A stretch of DNA of 64,000 nucleotides from positions 1-64,000 of the forward strand of contig CAZRIV010000007.1 in the NCBI GenBank assembly GCA_964600235.1, written 5' to 3'. Every line of letters begins with the position of its first letter. Position 1 is the stretch's first letter. The stretch comes from MWEI01 sp964600235 (lineage in GTDB: Bacteria; Desulfobacterota; Desulfomonilia; UBA1062). A program made the position numbers and the translations under genes. Positions 41,961 to 51,602 of this stretch are shown here, in pieces. A model generated the notes under the pieces. The model saw nothing but the letters and a program-made list of their open reading frames with translations. It was not told the DNA's origin and did no database searches.

Positions 41961-43195
41961 GCCCGTTCCTTCTGCATACCCGTCCGGCTCAACAAGGCAA
42001 TGAACCGCCTGGACCCCTCGGCGGCACTGAAATCCCTCTGGGCCATTATGCGTGCCCTGTGTCCCACATCGCTGCGTAACCCTTCGTCTTCAATAATTTT
42101 CCTCAGCCCGGCTGTAATATTTTGAATATCATTTCTGTCCACTACAACTCCACATCCATTTTTCGAAAAGTACCTGCTGATGAACGATCCCTCGGGCGCA
42201 TGCACGAGGATCGGCCTGCCCACGGAAAGATACTCGCCGGTCTTCCCTGGCGATGCGGTCATGATCACCTCCGGGATGGGAGAATCAAAGGCGAGCGGGA
42301 GATAAAGGACATGGGCCTGGCGGAGGACGGAGGGGATTTCCGTATGCGGCAGGGCCTGGTGGTACTCGATCATGGGCCCGCAGATTCCGTTCTTTTCGAG
42401 CTGGGACCTTGCCTGTGGGGTGTAGATATGGAGAAACACATCGTCTCGGCCCAGAGCCTTCAGGGATGCCATGAAGTTTCTGAAGGCATCGAAATGGGCA
42501 TGATAGACCGTGCCGGCGAATACGATGTGGACACCTTTTGAGGGAAAGACCGGTGCGGACGTGTCGAGAAGCGAAAGGTCCGGCAGGGAGCAGGGATTGT
42601 ATATCACGGAGCACTCGATGCCGTAGGCGCGCCGGTACTCCTCTCCCATGCGCTCGTTCGTCACGATGGTCCTGTAGGCCCTGGGCAGGATCGCCGCTTC
42701 CATGCGCCTGGAGAAGAAGCGGAAAAAACCTGTCCACTGGTAGGAGAAGTAGTCGAATATGTACGGGATGAAGGGGATGTTCAGCCGGGAGCCTGCCAGG
42801 TATGCCGCGGGGATATCATAGAGGTCGGCGGTACAGGCGATCAGGACCGTCAGATTCTCCCTGCGGGCAATCCCCTCGATCTGCCTGGCCCGCCGGAAGA
42901 TCCCCCACAACGTATTTATCGTGATCTGGGGAAAGGTGATCCCCTTCACCAGGGGCAATTGAAAGGGCTCTTTCAGGATATAATATCTTCCCGGCAGACG
43001 GCCTTCTCCGGAAAGCTCCGGGGAGGCCTTCCTGCTTGGCTGGTGCGTAACGAGGCAGTAGTTGACGGCCGGGACGTCCCTCAGGAGCCTGTCCAGCACG
43101 ACGGCCTGGGCGAAGGGCGCAGGAGGGAGCGCCCCGGAGATCAGGCCGAGCTTGAATGGGTATTCTGTTTCAGTGGTCTTGTCCCGGCCGGGCAT
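41957..43195 (-). CDS. glycosyltransferase (GT-B fold)
   Basis: 412 residues from the ATG at 43195; an upstream in-frame ATG at 43285 would overlap the neighbour by 59 nt. The acceptor half has KLGLISGALPPAPFAQAVVL. The donor half has HIVFAGTVYHAHFDAFRNFM and the sugar-nucleotide motif SPGKTGEYLSVGRPILVHAP. It overlaps the RmlD-like gene's start by 4 nt. Donor sugar unknown. Confidence 0.85.
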   Translation of the reverse strand: MPGRDKTTETEYPFKLGLISGALPPAPFAQAVVLDRLLRDVPAVNYCLVTHQPSRKASPELSGEGRLPGRYYILKEPFQLPLVKGITFPQITINTLWGIFRRARQIEGIARRENLTVLIACTADLYDIPAAYLAGSRLNIPFIPYIFDYFSYQWTGFFRFFSRRMEAAILPRAYRTIVTNERMGEEYRRAYGIECSVIYNPCSLPDLSLLDTSAPVFPSKGVHIVFAGTVYHAHFDAFRNFMASLKALGRDDVFLHIYTPQARSQLEKNGICGPMIEYHQALPHTEIPSVLRQAHVLYLPLAFDSPIPEVIMTASPGKTGEYLSVGRPILVHAPEGSFISRYFSKNGCGVVVDRNDIQNITAGLRKIIEDEGLRSDVGHRARIMAQRDFSAAEGSRRFIALLSRTGMQKERA

Positions 43196-43226
43196 GAGTG
43201 CAATATCCCCCACGGCGTTGTTCTTC

Positions 43227-44528
43227 CTAAACGGAACCACCCGGATCAAGGGCGACACGGTGCACGAGCTGCTTGATCCGCTCACTATTCTGCTCGTTGC
43301 CGAAATGATGCTGCATCAGGGAGAGGTATTTCTCCCCTATGGTTTGGATTTCTTCGGGAGATCTTGCGAAGAGACCTGTAATCTTTTCTGCCAGGATACC
43401 CGCATTGCGGGTGGGTACCGTCAACTCGCCTTCCACCCATTCACGTATCTGGGGGATGTCGCCCATGATTACAGGAAGCCCGCAGGCCATGGACTCGAGC
43501 ATGCAATTCGGCAGTGAATCGTTGGAAGAAATCGATACCATGACATCCGAGGCATTATAATACAGGGGCATCCTCTCCCAGTCCACCCGGCGGTCCCACC
43601 GGATATGCCCTTCTATGCCAAGCCGCCTGGCATGTTCCATATGCCTTTCATACTCTTCAACCCCGCCGACATCCGACGTGATGAGCAGAAGGGTATCCGC
43701 ATGATGACGGAGTACCTCGGCAAGGGCATCGATCATCACATCGCTGTTCAGGTAACCACCGAAGCCCCTCGGCCAGAGGATCACCTTTTCAGCAGGGATT
43801 TTGAGCTCCTGCCTTGCACGGTTCTTGTCCATGGGCAGGAACACCCGAAGATCGACTCCCGGATACCTGATGATATGGAGTACATCCTCACCCACCCCGT
43901 AGTTCAGACAGGCCTCGTATGCCGTCCGCGAATTTACGGTCAGTGCCCTGGCCCTTTTTACCCCGTATGTAACGATATATTTCTTCAGGTGACGTTCGAT
44001 GCCGTTCCATTTGGCCCACCAGGTCACATCTCCGTTCCAGAAGGTGATGAGGATCGGTATGGACCTCGGCAGGAAGTACGAGAGATAGCACGGGTAGAGA
44101 AGGGTCTGGAGAAAGACGACGTCGGGATTGAAGTCCTTCACCGCGGCCCTGAGATGTTTCAGGTCCCAAAGGGATGCCATGAGCTCCCGGGCCGACCGGT
44201 AGGCCCTGTAGGGAAACCTGAGAATCCCGGTGTTGTTCTCATTGGACAGTATTTCATGGAGATATGACTTGAGTCCCTGCTTTGTGCCCGGGGAGATCCC
44301 GGGCTCTCCGTGAGCGCTCCCAGAGCTTTCGGGCTGGATATCCGGCTTTCCTGAAGGGAGAAGAATGGTCACGGCCTTTTCAAATTGATAGGGATAGGTT
44401 GATGCAACCGCGACATCAAACCCGGGGTCCTCTGTAAAGATCCTGATCCGCCGCCAGGCATGGATGGAGTATCCCCAGCAGAGGAAGAGGACTCTTGTCG
44501 GTCGACAGGGAGAGGACGTATGCGCCAT
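43227..44528 (-). CDS. GT4-type glycosyltransferase
   Basis: 433 residues. A GT-B fold with RVLFLCWGYSIHAWRRIRIF at the start, the donor half KVILWPRGFGGYLNSDVMID, and an E-x7-E-like motif in SSNDSLPNCMLESMACGLPV. Part of the same minus-strand run; the ATG lies 19 nt downstream of the second amidotransferase stop. Confidence 0.9.
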   Translation of the reverse strand: MAHTSSPCRPTRVLFLCWGYSIHAWRRIRIFTEDPGFDVAVASTYPYQFEKAVTILLPSGKPDIQPESSGSAHGEPGISPGTKQGLKSYLHEILSNENNTGILRFPYRAYRSARELMASLWDLKHLRAAVKDFNPDVVFLQTLLYPCYLSYFLPRSIPILITFWNGDVTWWAKWNGIERHLKKYIVTYGVKRARALTVNSRTAYEACLNYGVGEDVLHIIRYPGVDLRVFLPMDKNRARQELKIPAEKVILWPRGFGGYLNSDVMIDALAEVLRHHADTLLLITSDVGGVEEYERHMEHARRLGIEGHIRWDRRVDWERMPLYYNASDVMVSISSNDSLPNCMLESMACGLPVIMGDIPQIREWVEGELTVPTRNAGILAEKITGLFARSPEEIQTIGEKYLSLMQHHFGNEQNSERIKQLVHRVALDPGGSV

Positions 44529-44547
44529 CTTGGGGGGGGTTATTCCT

Positions 44548-46494
44548 TCAACAACCCTTTTCGAGCACTTCCCTGCACCATAACTCCGTGATCATGAGCA
44601 GCCAGGGGAAAACCCAGCTGCTTTCCCCTGCGAGAAATGCCTTTTTGATCTGTGTCGCCTTTGAGGCGTCGAAGAAGCCCCGCCTTATTACCACCCGCGG
44701 ATCCAGGGTGTCTTCCAGCACATCGAGCAGGGGACCCTTGAGCCAGGCATGAAACGGCATCCCAAAGCCCCTTTTGGACTGGAGATCGATATCGCTCGGG
44801 AGTAGCCCCCTGCCGATGTCGATCAGGATCCTCTTCACCCCGGTGGCACGATAGGTGTCCGAGGGGTGATCGGGGAGTGTCGAGGGATCGAAGAGCTTGG
44901 TGCTGTCCGGCAGGGACAGGGCTGCATCGGCAACCGCCGGGTCCAGGAAGGGAACGCGCACCTCCAGCGAATGGGCCATGGAAACGGCATCGATATCCCT
45001 CAGGAGCTGATTCTGTGTATACCCCCTGAGGCACAGCGCAGTGGTCCGCTCTACGGCTGACCCCTGCGGGAGCTCGTCGGTGAAGGCCCCGTCCTGTGAC
45101 TGTTCCAGGCCGATCCTGCACTGGCGGCCCATGTCTTGAGAGATGACGGCAGCCGCCCCGTGGGTGCCGAAGATCTGATGCTGCCGGGCATACTGCGGGA
45201 GAAACCCGCTCCATGCCCGGAACCGTTCGATATGTCCGCCCAGGCGTGTGCCTGTCAGGGGATCGAAAAGTCGCAGCCTTGCCAGGGAGGAGATCATGGA
45301 TTTCGCCCCGGTGGAAACCGGCCTCAGGGAGGCCTCATATGCCTTCTGGTTCATGTTCATGAACCAGGGGTATCCGGCAAAGAGCTCATCTCCGCCGGTT
45401 CCGCTGATGGCCACCGTCAGGCTGCGGCGGGCGGCCTGAGACACGAAGTAGGAGTTCACCCCGTCCACCGAAGGCTGGTCCAGTGAGTATGCGATGTGAT
45501 TGATTCGGTCGCGCACATCACTGCCCGTCACCAGGACACGGGTATGGTCGACATTCAGGTGACAAGCGATCATGCGTGCGTCGTCCGTTTCGTCCATCCG
45601 GGCGCCTTCGGCCTGGAATCCCACGGAAAAGGTCTTTACCGCAGCGCTTAGATTCCTGGCCATGAGCGCCACGAGAAGCGATGAATCGACGCCGCCGCTC
45701 AAAAACGCACCGATGGGGACGTCGCTGACCAGTTGCAGCCGCACCGACTCTTCAAGGGCATCCTTCACGGCCAGCACCTGCTCGGGGTAAGGGGCTTTTC
45801 TCAACTCAGGTACCCTGTCAATGCCCAGTTCCCAGAACCGTTCGGTCCTTTCTCTCCCGTTTTCCATGATCATGCGATGGCCGGGCATGAGCATCCGTAC
45901 CCCGGAGACGGCAGTAAGCGGCTGGGATATGGAGCCATGGGTGATTAGAAGGCGCAGGGCCTCAGGATCGAACCGCCGCTCTATTAATGAACTTGCAAGC
46001 ATGGCCTTCATCTCGGAGGCAAAGACAAACCGGCCGCCTGCCCGGGAATAAAGGAGGGGCTTGATCCCCAGATGATCCCTTGCAATGACGAGGCGTTCGC
46101 GCCCGGGGCCTCTTCGTCTGTCATAAACGGCAAGGGCGAATATCCCCCGCATGCGTTTGACAAAATCGTCTCCATAGGCCTCATACATGCGCAGGACGAC
46201 CTCGGTATCCGATCCGGAACGGAAGGCATATCCCTTTTTCTCCAGTATGTCGCGCTCCTGGCGGTAATTGTATGTCTCTCCGTTATATACGATATGGATG
46301 GCGCCGTCCGGGGTACTCATGGGCTGGTGCCCCGCAGGGGAGATATCCAGGATTGCCAGCCTTGTCATCCCCAAGGCAATGCCGTCATCACGGAAGACGC
46401 CCCTGTCATCCGGTCCGCGATGGCGCATGGATGCAACCATGGCATCGAGCATGGCGCCATCACTCTTTCCCCATATTCCACAGATACCGCACAT
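44548..46494 (-). CDS. asparagine-synthase-like amidotransferase (2 of 2)
   Basis: 648 residues starting MCGICGIWGKSDG, with Cys2 as glutaminase nucleophile, RHRGPDDRG, YNGETYNY, the ATP loop SGGVDSS (about 266) and GTGGDELFAGYPWF. Similar in build but clearly not a recent duplicate of the copy at 33.8 kb. Two such enzymes in one sugar locus suggest that the polymer carries amide groups, for instance on uronic acids. Begins 4 nt after a methyltransferase gene. Confidence 0.9.
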   Translation of the reverse strand: MCGICGIWGKSDGAMLDAMVASMRHRGPDDRGVFRDDGIALGMTRLAILDISPAGHQPMSTPDGAIHIVYNGETYNYRQERDILEKKGYAFRSGSDTEVVLRMYEAYGDDFVKRMRGIFALAVYDRRRGPGRERLVIARDHLGIKPLLYSRAGGRFVFASEMKAMLASSLIERRFDPEALRLLITHGSISQPLTAVSGVRMLMPGHRMIMENGRERTERFWELGIDRVPELRKAPYPEQVLAVKDALEESVRLQLVSDVPIGAFLSGGVDSSLLVALMARNLSAAVKTFSVGFQAEGARMDETDDARMIACHLNVDHTRVLVTGSDVRDRINHIAYSLDQPSVDGVNSYFVSQAARRSLTVAISGTGGDELFAGYPWFMNMNQKAYEASLRPVSTGAKSMISSLARLRLFDPLTGTRLGGHIERFRAWSGFLPQYARQHQIFGTHGAAAVISQDMGRQCRIGLEQSQDGAFTDELPQGSAVERTTALCLRGYTQNQLLRDIDAVSMAHSLEVRVPFLDPAVADAALSLPDSTKLFDPSTLPDHPSDTYRATGVKRILIDIGRGLLPSDIDLQSKRGFGMPFHAWLKGPLLDVLEDTLDPRVVIRRGFFDASKATQIKKAFLAGESSWVFPWLLMITELWCREVLEKGC

Positions 46495-46497
46495 GGC

Positions 46498-47484
46498 TTA
46501 TGGTCCCGCCCTTTCGGGTTTTCTTGCGCGCACCTCGACGCCGTTGCCCGCATAGGCCGCCGCAATGTCCGTCATCCCGCAGGCCTCCAGGTGATGCGAT
46601 ATCTGACCTGCACTGCGCAGATGCTTGTAGAAGTCCGTGAGCGTGTCGTGGGTATCCAGCACTGACCATTCGAAGAGAAGTTTCCCGTCAAGTTCCGGAT
46701 ACGCGTCATGATAGTCCACGAGGGGGGACCAGTTCAGGAGAAGGGGCCGCAGCCTCCTCAGAAGGGGGACCCTTCCCATATGAAAGAGCAGCCTGTGCCA
46801 CGGCCACAGGACCCGGCAGAGTCCCTGTACGAATGCCATGGAGAATTCCTTGGGTTTTTTAAGCAGATAGGACCGCAACCACCTCCTCACCGGGGTGGTC
46901 GCATACCCGTGCGTATAGTGATCGAGCAGCAGCATGCCCCCGGGCCTGACGTGGGAGCAGAGAACACGCATGGTTTCCTCCGGGTCCGGGGTATGCTGGA
47001 TCACCCCCACGCAGACCACGATATCAAACTGCCCCGGGAGAACCGGGAGTTCCATGATATCCGCCTGGCAGACGAAATAGTCGGGATATGCCCGGCAGTT
47101 CCTGTAGTTGGCCTCCACCGCCCTGGAGATGTCCGCGGCGAATACCCCTGCGCCGGCCTGCAGCATGATCTCGGTGAACCTGCCGGCCCCGCACCCCGCC
47201 TCAAGAACGGCCTTCCCTCTGAAAACATCCATGGATCCTCCTGCAATGCGCTCCAGACGGGATCTTGACAGGGGGATGCCGGTGTATGAATCGAGCTGGG
47301 TCTCCCGGTAGGTGTTCCACTGGAGGCCGAAGGACGAGGCGTAATTATCCACAGGGACAAAGCGGGCGATGCCCTCGAGCACATCATAGCGCTCCCCCAG
47401 CTCCGAGACCAGGGCTGCCCCTTCCAGGGAAAGGGGGGCCTTTGTCCTTGGGGATACCAGCTGTATGTCTTTGACGGCCATCAC
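46498..47484 (-). CDS. SAM-dependent methyltransferase with Trm112-like N-terminus
   Basis: 328 residues. The first 45 residues resemble a short Trm112-like module. The methyltransferase core has VLEAGCGAGRFTE (about 91), VFAADISRAVE, and FDIVVCVGVIQHTPDPEE. The C-terminal 130 residues are basic and amphipathic and may contact the membrane. The likely role is O-methylation of a glycan or lipid-linked sugar. First gene after long hairpin copy B, so possibly the head of its own transcript. Confidence 0.85.
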   Translation of the reverse strand: MMAVKDIQLVSPRTKAPLSLEGAALVSELGERYDVLEGIARFVPVDNYASSFGLQWNTYRETQLDSYTGIPLSRSRLERIAGGSMDVFRGKAVLEAGCGAGRFTEIMLQAGAGVFAADISRAVEANYRNCRAYPDYFVCQADIMELPVLPGQFDIVVCVGVIQHTPDPEETMRVLCSHVRPGGMLLLDHYTHGYATTPVRRWLRSYLLKKPKEFSMAFVQGLCRVLWPWHRLLFHMGRVPLLRRLRPLLLNWSPLVDYHDAYPELDGKLLFEWSVLDTHDTLTDFYKHLRSAGQISHHLEACGMTDIAAAYAGNGVEVRARKPERAGP

Positions 47485-47529
47485 CTGAAGTTCACGATCC
47501 TTAGACGCTCGCGTATCCCCATCTTAATC

Positions 47530-47705
47530 GCAGATTTTGCGTTTGTTGGGGTTTCAAACTGATCCGTTCAAGGAAGTGATCTCGCCGCTTCCAGTGAATG
47601 CCTGTTATGCCGGCTGCCTGAGGCGGCGAGATCACTTCCTTGAACGGACGTATGAAAAACGGTTTTACCTGGCACGAACCATCTGCCAATGCACTCCTTG
47701 AGTAC
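47530..47705 (-). repeat. long hairpin element, copy B
   Basis: A perfect 26-bp inverted repeat (47563-47588 with 47623-47648) around a 34-nt loop. Read on the minus strand, its flanks align with copy A: GAGTGCATTGGCA-ATGGTTCGTGCC on one side and GAAACCCC-CAAA on the other. Within the stem, positions that differ from A (GGAAGTGATCTC instead of AATCACTGATCTC) change on both arms together. It splits the polysaccharide locus between a GT2 gene and a methyltransferase gene. Confidence 0.9.
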
Positions 47706-47726
47706 AGCGTACTATTCATGCGGGAG

Positions 47727-48476
47727 TCAGGGTAACCTGCTGATGTTGTGATAGTCCCTTATGACCCTGTAGACCATCCTGCCGTTGTTCAGCCACCTTC
47801 TCACGAGCATCCACGCCTTTGACAGGATGATTCTCTTGGCCTCGTCCATGGATTCCTTTCGACGGGTGCTCGACACCCCGGCCTCGTCGTACAGCACTAT
47901 GGGCATGGAGATGAGATCGACGATGACATAGTTGGAAAAGAGCCTGAGCCACATCTCGTAGTCCATGGCGATCCTGTAGCGCTCGCTGAAATACCCATAC
48001 CGTTCGAACAACCGCCTCTTCACGATCGTTGCAGGGTGAGGGATCCAGCTCCCCACAGGGGGCCATATCTCCCACATGGGCGGGTGCTGGTATCTTGTAC
48101 GGGACTGCCTGGTCTCTATCTGGAATATGATCGCCTCGGCACTGCTGATACGGAGTATGTTGAGAAGCGTGCCGCAGTCCATCAAGGGGTGGAAGGTATC
48201 CCCCCCGTTGAGGAACCACACCCAATCGGCATTGGACAGTTCAAGGCCCTGGTTGAATGCCGAAGAGATCCCCGAGGGCTCCTGCCAGGCGTAGGTGACG
48301 TTATCCTCACCCCGGACGATCTCTTCGATACGGCTTTTCGCCTGGGGACCGCTGCCATCGATTATGTACTGCCTCACGCCCGGGAGCTTCAGGAGGGGCC
48401 TGACGCTCTCGATAGTCTGCCTCACACCCTCGGGGTCATCCTTGCTTATGGTGATGATATCCAGGAGTGCACTCAT
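47727..48476 (-). CDS. GT2-family glycosyltransferase (short)
   Basis: 249 residues. A GT-A core with LLDIITISKDDPEGVRQTIE, the donor-site QYIIDGSGPQ, the metal-site WFLNGGDTFHP (GGD in place of DXD), and AMDYEMWLRLF later. This resembles the WcaA-like group of short GT2 enzymes. Starts 3 nt after the aminotransferase gene and is followed by hairpin B. Confidence 0.9.
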   Translation of the reverse strand: MSALLDIITISKDDPEGVRQTIESVRPLLKLPGVRQYIIDGSGPQAKSRIEEIVRGEDNVTYAWQEPSGISSAFNQGLELSNADWVWFLNGGDTFHPLMDCGTLLNILRISSAEAIIFQIETRQSRTRYQHPPMWEIWPPVGSWIPHPATIVKRRLFERYGYFSERYRIAMDYEMWLRLFSNYVIVDLISMPIVLYDEAGVSSTRRKESMDEAKRIILSKAWMLVRRWLNNGRMVYRVIRDYHNISRLP

Positions 48477-48479
48477 GAT

Positions 48480-49595
48480 TTATTCTCCTGAAAGGATCCC
48501 GGTCAGCCTGTCGCACACATACTCTATATCCTCGGGGCTGAGCCGGGCATACGAGGGGAGGTTGATCCCCCGTGCGGAAAGGTCCTCGGCCACGGGACAG
48601 GCATTCTTTTTGGAAAGGGAACGGTACATGGGAAGCGAGTGCATGGGATAAAAGAAGGGCCTCGTCTCGATGCCTTCACCCTGGAGACGCCTCATGACCT
48701 CATCGCGTGAAAGAGACAGGCCCTTTTCCAGGACGATGCTCGTCATCCAGTACACGTTTCGGGCCCAGGACAATTCCGGCTGCACCGTCACCACGGGGAG
48801 GTTTCCCAGGAGCTGCTTATACAGGCGGGCGACTTCACGCCTGCGGTTTATGTGCCAGTCCGCGTTCTCGAGCTGAGCCAGCCCTATGGCCGCGGCGATA
48901 TTCGTCATGCGATAGTTGTAGCCCACCATGGGGAACCAGTACCTGCGGTCCGGGTCCATGCCCTGGCCCTTCAGGAGGCGAATCCTTCGTGCGAGATCGC
49001 CATCTTTAGTGACCACCATCCCGCCTTCCCCTGTGGTCAGGATCTTGTTCCCGTAAAAACTGAAGGTGGCGATGTCTCCGAGAGACCCGGCGCGGCGGCC
49101 CTTGTAATCCGCCCCATGCGCCTCGGCGGCGTCCTCTATCACGAAGAGGCCGCGGGCTCGCGCGACCTCCAGTATGGGGTCCATGTCCGCCGGATGCCCG
49201 TAGAGGTGGACTGCTATAATCCCTTTCGTGCGCGGCGTGATGAGCGACTCGATGCCGGAGGGGTCCATGTTCCAGGTGAGGGGCTCCGAGTCCGCGAAGA
49301 CCGGAGTTGCACCGCAATAGGTCACGGCGTTTGCAGTGGCCACGAAGGTGAGCGTCGGGACGATGACCTCGTCGCCGGGGCCCACGTCCAGGGCCTTGAG
49401 GGCGAGATGAAGGGCCACGGTCCCGTTGCAGCAGGCCATGGCGTGGTCGGTATTGCAGAAGCGGGCGAACTCCTCTTCAAAGAGATCTATGTATTTGCCA
49501 CATGAAGAGATCCACGAGGTGTCCAGGCAATCCAGGACGTATTTTTTCTCGTTTCCCCTCAGGGCAGGTTCGGCAACGGGAATGGAACGTTTCAT
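48480..49595 (-). CDS. DegT/DnrJ/EryC1/StrS-family sugar aminotransferase
   Basis: 371 residues. A PLP-dependent fold with EPALRGNEKKYVLDCLDTSW, GTVALHLALKALDVGPGDEV, EDAAEAHGADYKG, and the Schiff-base lysine in SFYGNKILTTGEGG (near 182). It transfers an amino group to a keto sugar nucleotide, usually at C4 or C3. A PglD-like acyltransferase two genes upstream could N-acylate the product. The keto-sugar donor enzyme is not obvious unless the CapE-like product is used. Overlaps the preceding gene by 4 nt. Confidence 0.92.
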   Translation of the reverse strand: MKRSIPVAEPALRGNEKKYVLDCLDTSWISSCGKYIDLFEEEFARFCNTDHAMACCNGTVALHLALKALDVGPGDEVIVPTLTFVATANAVTYCGATPVFADSEPLTWNMDPSGIESLITPRTKGIIAVHLYGHPADMDPILEVARARGLFVIEDAAEAHGADYKGRRAGSLGDIATFSFYGNKILTTGEGGMVVTKDGDLARRIRLLKGQGMDPDRRYWFPMVGYNYRMTNIAAAIGLAQLENADWHINRRREVARLYKQLLGNLPVVTVQPELSWARNVYWMTSIVLEKGLSLSRDEVMRRLQGEGIETRPFFYPMHSLPMYRSLSKKNACPVAEDLSARGINLPSYARLSPEDIEYVCDRLTGILSGE

Positions 49596-50917
49596 GATCT
49601 CTTTTTCTCCTCATTTCCTGGATCCCTCATCCAGTCCCAGGTCAGCAGATGCTCGTCTTCCTCGGTGAGCGGATGCCGGGATGCCCGCCGGTAGACGGCT
49701 CGGTAGGCCTTTGCCGTGCGTTCCCAGTCAAAGTCCTTCAACCTTGTCGACCCGTTCTGCTGGAGCCCTGCACGAAGCTTCGAATCGGATGCCATTTGAT
49801 GGATGGCTTCAGCGATGTTGTCTATCGAGAGGGGATCAAACAGCAGGGCGGCATTGCCTGCCTGTTCCGGCAGCGAGGTGATATTCGAGCAGGCAACCGG
49901 TGTCCCTTCCTGCCACGCCTCGAACACCGGTCCGCTCGCCGCTTCGAACAGGGTGGGCACGATGACGAATTGAGCAAGCCTGTAGAGCGCCCGCAAGTCC
50001 TCCGGCGGAACCTGGCCGAGAAATCGGACGGATTCCTGCAGGCGAAGTTCGGTGATCCGTGCTTCTATCTTTGGCCAGTACCCGGGATATTTCCCGCCGG
50101 TACAGATCAGGGATAGTTTAATGCCGTCCTTTGCCCGCACCATTGCTAATGCCTCAAGGAGCCTGAGATGGTTCTTGTGCTCCCAGGTAATGGCCGGATA
50201 CAGGGCAAAGGGGAGATCCAGCGAATAGGTCTTTTTCACCCTGTCCAGTTGTTCGGGTGAGGGTTGCCTGTAGGCCTGGGTCGGGGGGGCCCAGGGGATC
50301 ACCTGCACCTTATTGGGAGAAATGTGGTATTTATCGATGACGTCCTGCTTGACCCAGTTCGACCCCACCGCAACGGTATGGGCGAAGCGGCATCCGGCCG
50401 GGTACATGACCTCCCTGTACGCGATGGTCTGGGGGGTGAAGAACCTCGGGAAATGGAGATGCTGCAGGTCATGGGGGTTGAATACCGCAGGAAGTGCGCA
50501 GAGCACGAAATGCTGGAAGGGGAAGTGGATCACCTCACATCCCAGGCTTTCGTAGAAACCATCCGACACGGGGACTTCCGGCCACCGGGGTACTGGTACG
50601 GGTGGTATCAGAAGGCTGTGCATGTATCGGTAGAGCGGGCCGATCTTGCAGGTGTTCAGTATTCTCACGAGTTTATCCGCCCGGCAAGACCGGGCTTTCG
50701 TTGACTCTGGGGCATATGCCACTCGGAAATTACTTCCCATGTATGGTTTTAGCCAATCAGGATTATCAGGGTGTGTAATCACTATGTACTCTGAAGATCC
50801 GTCATCCAGTTTGCTTAGTGCGCTGATCAACCCGATCAACACGCTTTCAACACCCCCGGAACCGGAATCCGGTGTCACCTGGGCGTAGATTGCTACTTTT
50901 AATTTCTCTTTATTCAT
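49592..50917 (-). CDS. GT4-type glycosyltransferase
   Basis: 441 residues. A GT-B fold with KVAIYAQVTPDSGSGGVESV, the donor half FALYPAITWEHKNHLRLLEA, and the motif PTLFEAASGPVFEAWQEGTP carrying the E-x7-E pair, typical of mannosyl- or rhamnosyltransferase-like enzymes. Overlaps both neighbours by 4 nt. Confidence 0.92.
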   Translation of the reverse strand: MNKEKLKVAIYAQVTPDSGSGGVESVLIGLISALSKLDDGSSEYIVITHPDNPDWLKPYMGSNFRVAYAPESTKARSCRADKLVRILNTCKIGPLYRYMHSLLIPPVPVPRWPEVPVSDGFYESLGCEVIHFPFQHFVLCALPAVFNPHDLQHLHFPRFFTPQTIAYREVMYPAGCRFAHTVAVGSNWVKQDVIDKYHISPNKVQVIPWAPPTQAYRQPSPEQLDRVKKTYSLDLPFALYPAITWEHKNHLRLLEALAMVRAKDGIKLSLICTGGKYPGYWPKIEARITELRLQESVRFLGQVPPEDLRALYRLAQFVIVPTLFEAASGPVFEAWQEGTPVACSNITSLPEQAGNAALLFDPLSIDNIAEAIHQMASDSKLRAGLQQNGSTRLKDFDWERTAKAYRAVYRRASRHPLTEEDEHLLTWDWMRDPGNEEKKRS

Positions 50918-51579
50918 TTCCCCCTGACCCTGGCAGGAACGCCCACTGCAGTGACGTTGTCGGGAATATCCGTCGCCACGACCGCCCCTGCGCCGATTAT
51001 GGAGTTTTTACCAATAGTATGTCCCTCAATTGTAACTGCCCCAGCCCCGATATATGAACCTGGATTTATTGAAGTATGACCTGAGATACGGCATCCCGGG
51101 GAGACGGTGACAAAGTCGTGCAGGATTGAATCATGACCTATTGTACAGTGCCAGTTTACGACAACATGAGATCCAATAGAGACATTTACGCTCAAAAGGC
51201 TGCCTGCACAAATTATCGATCCCTGACCTATCGTTATTGTCTTATGGTCGTACCTGACTGAAGGATGGATCAATGTTGCAAACACACAACCGAGTTTCTC
51301 TGCCTGCTTCACCGCCCTTTGCCGGATTGCCGGATTGCTGATGGCTACAATGGCTGATAAATCAGGGAGGAATTTCTTTATTTCACTTGTATTCAGGAGA
51401 GGTATTCCGTTGATGGTTGCACCGCTGGATGATTCTTTCTCATCTCCTTCCCAGAATCCTATGATGTTCCAGACAGGTACTTTCACTTGATTAATATCGG
51501 AAACAAGCCATGCAACTTCCCGGGCAAATCCTGCCCCGCCCAATACAAGAAGATTTTTAAGGGAACTGTTTCTCTGCAT
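50914..51579 (-). CDS. PglD/NeuD-like sugar O/N-acyltransferase
   Basis: 221 residues. An N-terminal Rossmann-like half (NLLVLGGAGFAREVAWLVSD) is followed by a left-handed beta-helix of hexapeptide repeats (GQGSIICAGSLLSVNVSIGS; GAGAVTIEGHTIGKNSIIGA), ending VGVPARVRGK. A catalytic His lies in NWHCTIGHDS. Family members acetylate aminodeoxy sugars such as the UDP-4-amino sugar made by PglE-type aminotransferases; the DegT gene lies one gene downstream. Confidence 0.9.
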   Translation of the reverse strand: MQRNSSLKNLLVLGGAGFAREVAWLVSDINQVKVPVWNIIGFWEGDEKESSSGATINGIPLLNTSEIKKFLPDLSAIVAISNPAIRQRAVKQAEKLGCVFATLIHPSVRYDHKTITIGQGSIICAGSLLSVNVSIGSHVVVNWHCTIGHDSILHDFVTVSPGCRISGHTSINPGSYIGAGAVTIEGHTIGKNSIIGAGAVVATDIPDNVTAVGVPARVRGK

Positions 51580-51602
51580 GTAACCTTACCCCTTGGAAGC
51601 TT

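Noticed and set aside
47668..47690. TGGCAC...TGC resembling a sigma54 promoter
   Set aside because: The GG and GC pairs are about 2 nt too far apart, and the sequence is part of the conserved flank of hairpin B.
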